From Aliidiomarina soli (GTDB lineage Bacteria; Pseudomonadota; Gammaproteobacteria; Enterobacterales; Alteromonadaceae): a DNA stretch of 64,000 bases. The position numbers were made by a program, and so were the translations under genes. The first letter of the stretch is position 1. Each line of letters begins with the position of its first letter. The notes below the pieces were generated by a model, which was not told the origin of the DNA, did no database searches, and saw nothing but the letters and a program-made list of their open reading frames with translations. The stretch covers positions 124,001 through 188,000 of the forward strand of contig NZ_PIPO01000005.1 in the NCBI RefSeq assembly GCF_003986975.1. The letters run 5' to 3'. Shown piece by piece: positions 26,204 to 33,557 of the stretch.

Positions 26204-26680
26204 GTGAAATATACATATCCATCTTTTAGAGTCATTGTTGGATTTTTGATGTGCCCATTGCTGTCAGGGATGTTTTTATTCTTAACGGCTGACTTCTATA
26301 ATTTTTTTTCTAATGGTACACCGACATTAATTCATGAGAGCGGTTTATTCGGGTTTTGGCTCTATTGTGTTCTCGGTATTTTTGGATTGCTACTTTTTGG
26401 GGTGCCTGCAGGGTTGTTGGGGGGTATTTATACACACCTGAAGCTTTACCGTAAGCTCGCTAGCTATGTTTTAGTTTTTTTTCTTGGTGGCGGAGGCGCT
26501 CATTTTTGGGCGTACCTTTTGTTCGCTTTACCCAGGTCTGATAGTGAAATTTCGGATCTTTTTGACTTTAGCACCCTTAATCACTTTTTATTTTTTGCAT
26601 TAGGGGCATTTTCGTCCTTATTTGTAGCTTATTTTGTACTACCGAAACCACCTGTTGTACCACCGGAGAATGCGAAATAG
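26204..26680 (+). CDS. CDI-type 4-TM immunity protein, family A copy 1
   Basis: 158 residues, GTG start with AAGGA at 26194-26198. Four TM helices. Family A motifs: N-terminal YTYPSFRV, LLFGVPAGLLGG, GGGGAHFWAY, and LGAFSSLFVAYFVLPKP at the end. Four more full copies (27072, 27890, 30643, 31895) share this plan. Membrane-embedded immunity is what is known for CDI toxins that form pores or dissipate ion gradients, so this family likely protects the inner membrane from such a toxin. Unlike its sisters it has no visible toxin tail before it. Confidence 0.75.
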   Translation: MKYTYPSFRVIVGFLMCPLLSGMFLFLTADFYNFFSNGTPTLIHESGLFGFWLYCVLGIFGLLLFGVPAGLLGGIYTHLKLYRKLASYVLVFFLGGGGAHFWAYLLFALPRSDSEISDLFDFSTLNHFLFFALGAFSSLFVAYFVLPKPPVVPPENAK

Positions 26681-26740
26681 CTAGTGATGCAGATTCGCGG
26701 TTACATCTGTGATGCGCGTACGATAGCTCCTATTTATTTT

Positions 26741-26795
26741 TACGATAGTTGGTTTTTCTCTTGTTTGCTAACGTCGTGGTTAGCGTTTCCGAAAG
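26741..26795 (+). pseudogene. 3' fragment of a family A immunity gene
   Basis: Translates as FFSCLLTSWLAFPKV, matching the C-terminus of the intact copy at 27890-28351 (GFLSCLLTSWLAFPKV); the DNA also matches closely. The rest of the gene is missing, and a toxin tail in another frame begins at its end. Confidence 0.75.
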
Positions 26796-26889
26796 TCAGA
26801 GAGCCAAGCTTCAAGATGCTAGTATTCCAGCCTTGATAAGACTGCCTGAAGCTGAGAGTAACCAACCGCAGAATGAGGGCGGATCATGA
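26790..26889 (+). pseudogene. Toxin tail paired with YTWKAFW immunity
   Basis: The open frame ends IPALIRLPEAESNQPQNEGGS, closely related to the tail at 30141 (IPALLRMPETQPHPTENGNG). Its TGA overlaps the next ATG as ATGA (26886-26889). Only about 30 codons of the toxin remain. Confidence 0.7.
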
Positions 26890-27068
26890 GAACATTTGAG
26901 TATACTTGGAAAGCATTTTGGGTTAGACAGCTCAAGAATTATGCGCTTGTAGCTTTCATTTTTACGTATCTTTGGAATGCAGTAGCCATTGGTGAGTGGA
27001 TCTATGCGTTATTTGACTCAACTGCAGTTGCAGGCTGTTTTCTGTATCTCAAAAGAGCAGGGGTGTAG
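26886..27068 (+). pseudogene. Truncated YTWKAFW-family membrane immunity gene
   Basis: 60 codons. The first 43 match the start of the 98-residue protein at 30144 (TWKAFWVRQLKNYA versus TWKAFWIRNLKTYG), with one TM helix left. After about 27015 the frame leaves homology because the sequence has joined another cassette's toxin tail. It ends 3 bases before family A copy 2. It is most likely non-functional. Confidence 0.7.
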
Positions 27069-27075
27069 TCCATGA
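27010..27075 (+). pseudogene. Toxin tail ending KEQGCSP
   Basis: Frame ends VFCISKEQGCSP with TGA overlapping ATG 27072 as ATGA. The same ending recurs before two other family A genes (KNQGCTL at 30646, SETQGCRP at 31898), which ties this tail type to family A immunity. Confidence 0.7.
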
Positions 27076-27527
27076 TTCCTAATTACCCATCTTGGAGAGT
27101 ATTTATAGGGTTTTCGATCTGCCCAATTTTATCAGGATTTATTCTTTTTCTAGTGCCGGATTTTTATGATTTCTTTACCAATGGTCGCGCTACTGCAGTT
27201 CATCAATATGGATTTTGGGGTATATGGTTGTATTTTATCCTTGGGCTTTATGGCTTTCTATTTTTTGGGATTCCGGCCTCTTTTTTGGCTTGGCTTTATG
27301 TAAAGAATAAACTTTATAGAAAAGCGTCTAGTTATGCTCTCGTTTTCTTTTCGGGAGGCTTCGCAGCACATTTTTGGATGTTAATTTTATCTTCTTTAAT
27401 GGGCACGGAGGTTTCATTTGAAAATATTTTTGATTTTTCTAGCTATAAGAGTTTTTTGTTTTTTTCTCTGGGAGCCTTTTCATCTGTTTTTATGGCCTGC
27501 TTGGTATTGCCTAAGAAGCCTTTCTGA
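27072..27527 (+). CDS. CDI-type 4-TM immunity protein, family A copy 2
   Basis: 151 residues, closest relative is copy 1 (YPSWRVFIGFSICPILSGF against YPSFRVIVGFLMCPLLSGM). Four TM helices with the AHFW and LGAFSSVFMACLVLPKK motifs. Its ATG overlaps the stop of a toxin tail (ATGA), showing translational coupling to a toxin that is otherwise lost. It is followed by boundary repeat R1. Confidence 0.78.
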   Translation: MIPNYPSWRVFIGFSICPILSGFILFLVPDFYDFFTNGRATAVHQYGFWGIWLYFILGLYGFLFFGIPASFLAWLYVKNKLYRKASSYALVFFSGGFAAHFWMLILSSLMGTEVSFENIFDFSSYKSFLFFSLGAFSSVFMACLVLPKKPF

Positions 27528-27589
27528 GCTAGCTACTATCACTATTCTCTAACTCAGTGATTGTGGTATGGAGACTTTAGATTATGAAT

Positions 27590-27681
27590 CCTGAATTCAA
27601 CTATTAACTGCAACACCGACCCGCTCATAGCCTGTTGCAATTGCTCTTTAAAAATTGAACAAGCAGGGCTCGCAGTGGCTG
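27590..27681 (+). repeat. Cassette boundary repeat R1 (full-length form)
   Basis: Begins CCTGAATTCAACTATTAACTG and continues through CTCATAGCCTGTTGCAATTG to GGGCTCGCAGTGGCTG. The same order of blocks recurs at 42842 and 45616, and shorter or diverged forms at 28370, 31182, 38072, 39380, 43581 and 46816; an inverted copy is at 32456. It starts after the 3' end of an immunity gene. Confidence 0.85.
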
Positions 27682-27704
27682 TTATTCGACCATGGAGACC
27701 GTGC

Positions 27705-27791
27705 TGGATTGTGATTGAAGGCTCCGGTGTTCAGGCAGGTGACGATATTATTCTGCTGCCAGCCGGTGGCGTGGTGTTGAACGAAGTCTAA
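27705..27791 (+). pseudogene. Haemagglutinin-like remnant
   Basis: A 28-codon frame reading IEGSGVQAGDDIILLPAGG, similar in pattern to FhaB/CdiA repeats (G-S-x-V-x-A-G-x-D). The 100 bases up to the next gene show nothing convincing except a possible tail ESQGVNHD just before 27890. Confidence 0.4.
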
Positions 27792-27889
27792 GAACCACAG
27801 AAGAAATTTATGGCTAACATTTGGTTATGAATTGAAAATTAAATTTGGATGCAAATTAATGAATTATTCAGAATCTCAAGGGGTAAACC

Positions 27890-28351
27890 ATGACTGATTA
27901 CACTTACCCGTCATGGAAGGTTTTTTTAATTATTATGAGTTCTCCGGCAATGGGTGGTGCAGGAATTATTGTTGTTTCAACGGCTTGGGATTTTATTAAA
28001 AAGGGGGAGCCGGTAGATGGGGGAGTATTCTTTGCTCTTCTATTTATGTTCTCTGTCGTAGGTTTTTTAATTTATTGCATCCCTATGTTAGCCATTTCGT
28101 TATTATGTGTCTCTCTTAAGATGAAGGGAAGACTCGTTAATTATCTATTTACCGCTTTACTAGGAGGAGTGACGGCTCTTTTTTGGGTGGGAGTGATTTT
28201 CTCCGGTGGAAAGCAGATAGTGGATACAGATAAGCCACTTTTTATTCAGTATTATTTCTTTTTAGCTGGTTTTCTTTCTTGCTTGTTAACGTCGTGGCTA
28301 GCGTTTCCTAAGGTGACAAAACAATCACCTAAAGACGGTAAGTCATCTTGA
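27890..28351 (+). CDS. CDI-type 4-TM immunity protein, family A copy 3
   Basis: 153 residues starting MTDYTYPSWKVFLIIMSSP. It shares the family A start and membrane layout but is the most diverged; it has TALFWVG in place of AHFW and ends LTSWLAFPKVTKQSP. A fragment of a sister copy lies at 26741. The preceding frame ESQGVNHD stops on the TGA at 27895-27897, a few bases inside this gene, and may be a drifted QGC-type toxin tail. Confidence 0.75.
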   Translation: MTDYTYPSWKVFLIIMSSPAMGGAGIIVVSTAWDFIKKGEPVDGGVFFALLFMFSVVGFLIYCIPMLAISLLCVSLKMKGRLVNYLFTALLGGVTALFWVGVIFSGGKQIVDTDKPLFIQYYFFLAGFLSCLLTSWLAFPKVTKQSPKDGKSS

Positions 28352-28369
28352 GGTGAGCTTCTATGAGAT

Positions 28370-28416
28370 CTGAATTCAGATAGAAACTGCAAGACTCGCT
28401 CATAGATTATTGCATT
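28370..28416 (+). repeat. Cassette boundary repeat R2 (diverged)
   Basis: CTGAATTCAGATAGAAACTG, then CTCGCTCATAGATTATTGCA. The downstream part is translated as the beginning of the toxin fragment that follows, showing that the repeat runs directly into pre-toxin coding sequence. Confidence 0.7.
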
Positions 28417-29397
28417 AAAAGTGCCGAAGAAGCGCTCCGTAACGCTGCATTAGTGGCGGGAAATAACGCTGCCTACAACGCGGAAGACCCTAACTCCTTA
28501 GACCATCGTTATTTGCACCCGGAAGAGCGGGAGTTAGCCGAGCAACTGGCACAGGACAGTGACGGGCGCTTTACTGCGCAGGAAATGCTGGATACGCTGC
28601 GCCATGCGCGGTCCTCTGAGGCACCGGATTACCCGCAAGGCATGAGTAGCGAGGTACTTGATATCGAAAGAGCCACCGACGAAACGTTTCAGTATCTGGA
28701 CGGCAGTGAAGGCCGGCTCTTGGTGACTCAAGGCGAAGACGGCAATGCCCGGTATATTGTGAAAGATATGAAGTCTATTCCGCTGAATGACGATGCGAAG
28801 GATTACATCACGCAACAGGACTTAGGGTACAGCTTTTATGAGCCGGCGGCGCGGATAGATGACCCATCCATACCTCGCGATACGTTAACAGGGAGGCCTC
28901 TAGATGACACAGGTCGTTATAAGGTTGGGTACAATGTGGATGGGAATATATATAGCGTGCCACATTATTCCTGTGCGACAGCCGATTGCTTGTCTCAGCA
29001 GATGAATGTTGATTGGAGTTCACCTGAAGGGCAGGCCTATCGCAATGCACTTACCGCACAGGGCCTTGATGACCTTTCTAGTGCAGCGAATCTAGGGCTT
29101 TTAATCTCTCCGGTTGGGCCTTGGGCCTTCGTGCTAAGTACTACCGCTACAGTAGCTGGGGGTGGCTCCGCATATATGAATGGTGAACTGATTAACGAGA
29201 CGGCGGAATTTGGTATGTCGAGTCTCCACGGGAAAGCGCTAGTAGAAATGCTTGGTAAGCGCTCTGGTGTAAGAGTCAATACGCTACTTGACTTATCAGG
29301 GTATCATGATAACACCACAGACTTTATTCCTGATGATTCTACCGTGCGCGAGGGTTTAAATAATTATTTGAATGGTGACGATGATGAAGGCAATTGA
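28384..29397 (+). pseudogene. Longest CDI toxin C-terminal fragment (pre-toxin plus toxin domain)
   Basis: Open for 337 codons, with no credible start codon or ribosome site (first GTG at 28453). The order is: helical pre-toxin (SAEEALRNAALVAGNNAAYN, then HRYLHPEERELAEQLA), a middle domain, a hydrophobic Gly/Ala stretch (GLLISPVGPWAFVLSTTATV) and an acidic tail NYLNGDDDEGN. The hydrophobic stretch plus a membrane immunity partner (29384) fits a membrane-active toxin. Stop overlaps the immunity start by 14 bases. A decayed sister of the pre-toxin is at 31241. Confidence 0.7.
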
Positions 29398-29704
29398 CTT
29401 TATTTGGCCAGATAAGTGGATCTCTTTTAATTTTCGGGTGTTGGTAGTTATATTTGCATGGATTCTATGGGTTGTGGTTTTTTATTTAAAGTATTTTGTC
29501 TTTCATGCTAGTGGTGTGCTTCAGTTTGTTGGAATTATTCCTATATTAATTATTTGGACTTACTTGTTCGATAAGGATATCCCTATGGCTCCAGTAAATA
29601 TAGAGTTTAATGACGGGAATATCGGTATTCAGATCGTTCGAAGTGTGGTTTTTTGGATGGCCGTAGTTGGATTTATTGGTATTCTTTTCATTGGTGACTG
29701 GTAA
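29384..29704 (+). CDS. DFIW-family membrane immunity protein
   Basis: 106 residues from ATG 29384 (MKAIDFIWPDKWISFNFRV); ATG 29381 is equally possible. Three hydrophobic helices; ends GILFIGDW. Two damaged relatives exist, an N-terminal piece at 30427 and an internally deleted copy at 48322. It overlaps the 3' end of the toxin fragment, which marks it as the cognate immunity gene. Confidence 0.75.
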   Translation: MKAIDFIWPDKWISFNFRVLVVIFAWILWVVVFYLKYFVFHASGVLQFVGIIPILIIWTYLFDKDIPMAPVNIEFNDGNIGIQIVRSVVFWMAVVGFIGILFIGDW

Positions 29705-29727
29705 ACGATAGCGAAGATAGATAAACG

Positions 29728-29760
29728 GGCTAATACCGTCTCGGTCAGACGGTATTAGCC
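29728..29760. repeat. Perfect 14-bp hairpin between cassettes
   Basis: GGCTAATACCGTCT and AGACGGTATTAGCC are perfectly complementary with a 5-base loop. There is no T run after it, so it is not a standard terminator on the plus strand, although it stands directly after an immunity gene. Confidence 0.6.
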
Positions 29761-30141
29761 TTGCAAACTGCCTTGACCTTTGCGCCACTAGCCAGCACGT
29801 CATGGACATTTAACAGTGTTTTGGGCTCAACTGCGAGTGGCACAAATGTCGCCGCGAATAACTTTTATTACGATGAGAATAAGTCGGTGGGGCAGGCAGT
29901 TGTAGTTGGCGGGTTTTTCGCTATACCAGCAACTGCTGCAGCGAATTGGATTCCAAGCTCACTGAGAGGCATGCCTTCATCAGTTGATGTTCCGTACTTC
30001 CAGACTCCGGCAACTATTGCAATACCATTGCCTGCAGCCACTACCGTTGGTAAGAGCGCGGAAACTGTGATTCAGAATATCCCGGCACTCTTGCGAATGC
30101 CTGAAACGCAACCTCACCCGACTGAGAATGGAAACGGTTAG
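29761..30141 (+). pseudogene. Toxin tail with hydrophobic domain, partner of YTWKAFW immunity
   Basis: 126 codons without a plausible ribosome site. Contains ASTSWTFNSVLGSTASGTNV, a Gly/Ala-rich hydrophobic stretch (AVVVGGFFAIPATAAANWIP) and the tail IPALLRMPETQPHPTENGNG. The tail is shared with the fragment at 26790. It ends 2 bases before the membrane immunity gene. A membrane-active toxin is suggested by composition only. Confidence 0.65.
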
Positions 30142-30143
30142 CA

Positions 30144-30440
30144 ATGACAAAAAACAGGTACACCTGGAAAGCGTTTTGGATTAGAAATTTGAAAACATAT
30201 GGTCCTGTTATACCTGCGACTATTGTTTTGTGGGACATTGTTGAATATGGTCGAATAGTGCATGAGTATTTTGGTTGGGCCTTCGAGGGATATGGCCCGC
30301 CCCAGCAGCGTTGGTATAGGATACTTGCCAGCGGATTTTTCTTAGCGTTGTTATTTGCAACATTTATCGATGCAATCAGTACCTGGCATTACTTAAAGAA
30401 TCCAGATGAAATTCCGAAGGGCGATGATGAAGATAATTGA
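30144..30440 (+). CDS. YTWKAFW-family membrane immunity protein
   Basis: 98 residues, MTKNRYTWKAFWIRNLKTYG, two TM helices and a soluble end NPDEIPKGDDEDN. It is the only full copy: 26886 keeps the 5' end and 48273 the 3' end (TWYYSKTWDEIPKDENE). It directly follows its toxin tail. Its last codons overlap the start of a DFIW-family remnant. Confidence 0.78.
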   Translation: MTKNRYTWKAFWIRNLKTYGPVIPATIVLWDIVEYGRIVHEYFGWAFEGYGPPQQRWYRILASGFFLALLFATFIDAISTWHYLKNPDEIPKGDDEDN

Positions 30441-30504
30441 TTTTATCTGGCTTGGAAAGTGGACTTCCCTCAATAGCTGGGTCGTACTGGTTGGCGCTCC
30501 CAGC
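30427..30504 (+). pseudogene. 5' fragment of DFIW-family immunity gene
   Basis: MKIIDFIWLGKWTSLNSWVV matches the start of the intact protein at 29384, then homology stops near 30500, where sequence leading to another toxin tail begins. Confidence 0.7.
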
Positions 30505-30538
30505 GCATTCGATATCGCTGGTCAAAAGGTTCAATCAA

Positions 30539-30646
30539 GTTTTTACTGACACTGTTCAATTTTTCACGGATAGTTCAGAGTTCTTAAACCCTATTCGACT
30601 AATGCCAACAGGAAAGACACAAAAAAATCAGGGATGTACATTATGA
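30539..30646 (+). pseudogene. Toxin tail FFTDS...NPIRLMPT, family A partner
   Basis: Reads VFTDTVQFFTDSSEFLNPIR, then LMPTGKTQKNQGCTL; its TGA overlaps ATG 30643 as ATGA. The same pattern (FFTDSEAAWNPVRLLPT, ending ETQGCRP) recurs at 31898, so this is a recognisable toxin family linked to family A immunity. Confidence 0.75.
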
Positions 30647-31107
30647 AAAACTTCTATCCGTACTGGAAAGTGATTATATCATTTACATTGTGTCCTGCAG
30701 TTGCTGGCTATTTTCTGGGTACCTATATAATGATAACCAGTTTGGTTTTCCATGAAGGGTATGAAAGTTTAGACAATGTGTTAGATATGATTTTGATTAT
30801 AGTGTTCGTTCCATTTCTTATTTCACTGGGCGCCTTTGCTATTTTTTGCGTTCCTGCTTTTATTGCTGCCGCTATATACGCCACCTTCAGGTTGAGAAAA
30901 TCCTGGTATAGTTTCGCGTTTATCTTGATCATCGGTGGGTTGGCCGCGCATTTTTGGCTGCCCGTTATCTGGAGCCTTGATTATATATCGTGGGAGCTGA
31001 CCTACATTTTTAATATGTATTCCGTGTTAGGTTCGGTGTCTTCCCTATTTGTGGCGTATTTTGCTTTACCAAATAAAACGGCTGTGCCACCGGCGAGATT
31101 ACTTTAA
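30643..31107 (+). CDS. CDI-type 4-TM immunity protein, family A copy 4
   Basis: 154 residues from ATG 30643, chosen because it forms ATGA with the toxin-tail stop; an upstream ATG at 30634 would sit inside the tail. Starts MKNFYPYWKVIISF, has FCVPAFIAAAIYATF, GGLAAHFWLPV and LGSVSSLFVAYFALPNK. It is most like copy 5. Four TM helices. Confidence 0.78.
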   Translation: MKNFYPYWKVIISFTLCPAVAGYFLGTYIMITSLVFHEGYESLDNVLDMILIIVFVPFLISLGAFAIFCVPAFIAAAIYATFRLRKSWYSFAFILIIGGLAAHFWLPVIWSLDYISWELTYIFNMYSVLGSVSSLFVAYFALPNKTAVPPARLL

Positions 31108-31140
31108 GCACTATTGCGACAGAAAGTCGGGGGGTAACCT

Positions 31141-31182
31141 GTGAAAGAGGAAATCTACCCTTCGCTAAAGGCCTTTCTAATC
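31141..31182 (+). pseudogene. Family A immunity gene cut off at a boundary repeat
   Basis: GTG start with GGGGGT upstream, reading KEEIYPSLKAFLI, a clear family A N-terminus (compare DYTYPSWKVFLI). After 14 codons the sequence switches to boundary repeat R3. This is direct evidence that the repeats mark recombination joints. Confidence 0.75.
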
Positions 31183-31235
31183 CTGAACTTGAATATTAAC
31201 AGCAGTACCCGCGCATGCTTGTTGCAAGGTTTTTA
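31182..31235 (+). repeat. Cassette boundary repeat R3 (diverged)
   Basis: CCTGAACTTGAATATTAACAG followed by CCCGCGCATGCTTGTTGCAA; joins a truncated immunity gene to a decayed pre-toxin sequence. Confidence 0.7.
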
Positions 31236-31240
31236 GAAAG

Positions 31241-31440
31241 TACAGAAGAAGCGGTCCGTAACGCCGCATTGGTGTAGGGAAATAACGCTGCTGACAACGC
31301 CGAGGACCCTGACTCCTTAGACCATCGTTATTTGCATCCGGAAGAGCGGGAGTTAGCTGAGCAATTGGCAAAGGACAGTGACGGCTGCTTTATCACGAAG
31401 GAAGTGCTGGATGCGCTGCGTCATGCCGGTGCATTATAAG
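31241..31440 (+). pseudogene. Decayed pre-toxin domain, sister of 28384
   Basis: Translates TEEAVRNAALV, stop, GNNAADNAEDPDSLDHRYLH, then PEERELAEQLAKDSDG and a stop, almost the same as the start of the fragment at 28384. An in-frame TAG (31276-31278) and the early end show that it is not functional. Confidence 0.8.
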
Positions 31441-31457
31441 CAGAATATTGGCTTGGG

Positions 31458-31898
31458 GTGCATGGCAACGCATCTTGGCTAACATTTGGTGCGGGTGCTC
31501 TTACATTCCCATCAACGTACAATCCGTTTACCAGCTCAGAAATATACGAATGGCGTAGCGAGGCAGCTAACGAGCTTATGAATGCTGGTTTTGACAATTT
31601 TAAAGCTTTGTACAACCAGGATGTTACTGACCCGGTGGCCTGGGATATTAATCAATTAAGAAATGAGCAACAGGTCTTGCAGCCAGTGCATAAAAAATAC
31701 TTGGGGGATCGAAGCGTCTTTATCGGTCTTAGTAACTTCTTTACAGATAGTGAAGCAGCATGGAATCCAGTTAGACTTTTACCAACTGCTCAAGACCAAA
31801 CTATAGAAGGGGGTATTGATATTTTGAATTATGAGTCAACAGTACGGTTTGGTTGTAAGCTTCTAGGTCATTCAGAGACCCAAGGGTGTCGGCCATGA
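31458..31898 (+). pseudogene. Toxin C-terminal fragment, family A partner
   Basis: 146 codons from an internal ATG. It has a hydrophobic patch (GNASWLTFGAGALTFPSTYN), a middle helix region and the shared tail SNFFTDSEAAWNPVRLLPT ... QGCRP. The stop overlaps ATG 31895 as ATGA. No ribosome site precedes it, so it is unlikely to be made on its own. Confidence 0.65.
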
Positions 31899-32365
31899 GT
31901 TATACTCATTACCCCTATAAAAGGGTGATTGTTTTTTTTACATTAATTCCTGCTATAGTCGGTATTTGTTGGGTTTTTTTTGCAGGGATAATTACTCTTT
32001 TTGAAAAGGATACAAATGTTTCCTCGGTCACCTTTGTGTTTAGTTTTTCTGCTTTAATGGGTATTTCTGGGTTTTTACTTTTTTGCTTTCCAGCCTTTAT
32101 CGCTGGAGTCTTTTACTCAGTATTAAAACTTCACAAAACATGGTTTAGCTACTTGTTAGTTACATTCACTGGTGGCTTTGTTGCTCATTTGTGGCTCGCT
32201 ATCATTTGGGGCGATGTATATGTGGAGTGGAAGCTAACCAACGTTTTTCATATATTCTTTGCATTAGCTTCTTTATCTTCCTTGCTTATGGCCTATTTTG
32301 TTTTACCTAAAAAACATGTGATGGTGCCAGAGGAATCAGATGAGGAGCAAAAGCGTAAGTCATGA
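31895..32365 (+). CDS. CDI-type 4-TM immunity protein, family A copy 5
   Basis: 156 residues from ATG 31895 (MSYTHYPYKRVIVFFTLIPA), set by the ATGA overlap. Carries LFCFPAFIAGVFYSVLKLHK, GGFVAHLWLAIIWG and SLSSLLMAYFVLPKK, with a charged tail (EESDEEQKRKS). Nearest to copy 4. Confidence 0.78.
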   Translation: MSYTHYPYKRVIVFFTLIPAIVGICWVFFAGIITLFEKDTNVSSVTFVFSFSALMGISGFLLFCFPAFIAGVFYSVLKLHKTWFSYLLVTFTGGFVAHLWLAIIWGDVYVEWKLTNVFHIFFALASLSSLLMAYFVLPKKHVMVPEESDEEQKRKS

Positions 32366-32455
32366 GGCTGTAATCATCACTTTTAGCACACATTGACTGT
32401 AATACTTATATCCGGGGGCCATTTGCTGGTCATTCAGCCAGACGTATTTTTTAAT

Positions 32456-32508
32456 GAGCAATTGCAACGAGCTATGAGCGGGTGTTGGAGTTTATAGGTG
32501 AATTCGGG
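32456..32508 (-). repeat. Inverted boundary repeat R4
   Basis: GAGCAATTGCAACGAGCTAT ... GTGAATTCGGG is the reverse complement of the R1-type repeat, the only copy in this orientation. Confidence 0.75.
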
Positions 32509-32580
32509 TTATATTACAGTGGATATGATATCTTGAGCGTTTATACTTGCGGTTAAAAGCACTAAGTCTGACGGTGGATC

Positions 32581-33483
32581 ATGATTACTTTTGAAGATAT
32601 TGAGGATTTTTCAAGTTTTATTGCGACGACACCTGAAGAACTACCTAGTCGTGTATTGTACATTTTAGAGCAGGGATTAGGAGGGTATCGGCGTGGTGAT
32701 TATTTGACCGCGCTTGAAAAGGGTGCTGAGTGGTTATTCGAATATACATCGAAGCATCAACCACTGACAGGCGATATTTTATCAAAAGGTAAATTGTTTC
32801 TGTATGGAAGACCAGCGGAGCGTTGGGATAAAACTAATCCCAACGACGATTATTATTTTAATTGCGGGCTAGAAATTAATAATTTCATCTTGGGGGTATA
32901 CCGAAGCCCCATAGGGAGAAATCCGGATGATGCTAACTACAGAGATAACATTGAAAAAGGCAACGTAAATTTAACAAAAAAATGGGGAAAGCCTACTGTT
33001 TGCGAAGAACGGCATTTAAGCTTGCCTTTCGAAATTAGCCAATCCTACTACGGTCGCTTTGATGGATTGAATATACCTGAGTCTCCAGCACAAGGTATTT
33101 ATACGAGATTGTTGCCATTTCCTATCAAGAGGCCGTGGCAGTCGATTGACGGATACTTAAGTAAATTACGTCTGAAAAAGAAACTTGAACTGTTACATGA
33201 ATGGTTTCCTGATTGTCAGCCTAAGCGTAAATCTGACCCATACAATAAACTTATGATATTTCTTGATACTCGTCCCACACTAAGTGGTAAAGAAGGCGAC
33301 GTTTTCTTTGTGAAAAACCATATTCAGGATGGCGTCATCTACTACATCCGTGATGGTGATATTGATAATCTAATGGTGCTGATTGAACCAGTAGAAGCCA
33401 TCGACAAATACTGTCACCATGTACTAATGCGTAGAGAAGGGCGATTTGATTTCATGCCATATGCTAGTAGATTCGAAGGGTAG
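32581..33483 (+). CDS. Probable immunity protein, 300 residues, unknown family
   Basis: 300 residues, soluble, starts MITFEDIEDFSSFIATTPEE. Its ATG overlaps the stop of a short frame ending AVKSTKSDGGS (ATGA), the same coupling seen for other immunity genes here. The end REGRFDFMPYASRF recalls the GDRMEFIP block near the end of the MKKAE-type proteins, so a remote link is possible. No enzymatic motif seen. Position and overlap are the only evidence for an immunity role. Confidence 0.65.
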   Translation: MITFEDIEDFSSFIATTPEELPSRVLYILEQGLGGYRRGDYLTALEKGAEWLFEYTSKHQPLTGDILSKGKLFLYGRPAERWDKTNPNDDYYFNCGLEINNFILGVYRSPIGRNPDDANYRDNIEKGNVNLTKKWGKPTVCEERHLSLPFEISQSYYGRFDGLNIPESPAQGIYTRLLPFPIKRPWQSIDGYLSKLRLKKKLELLHEWFPDCQPKRKSDPYNKLMIFLDTRPTLSGKEGDVFFVKNHIQDGVIYYIRDGDIDNLMVLIEPVEAIDKYCHHVLMRREGRFDFMPYASRFEG

Positions 33484-33557
33484 TAAATGAGGAACTTCAT
33501 GGAGGCGAGCCAGGTTTCTCCATAGATGAACGTGTTGCTAGTTTACCAAGGTCATGA

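Noticed and set aside
26886-27068. Intact 60-residue membrane gene
   Set aside because: Comparison with 30144-30440 shows that its 3' half has been replaced by another cassette's toxin tail.
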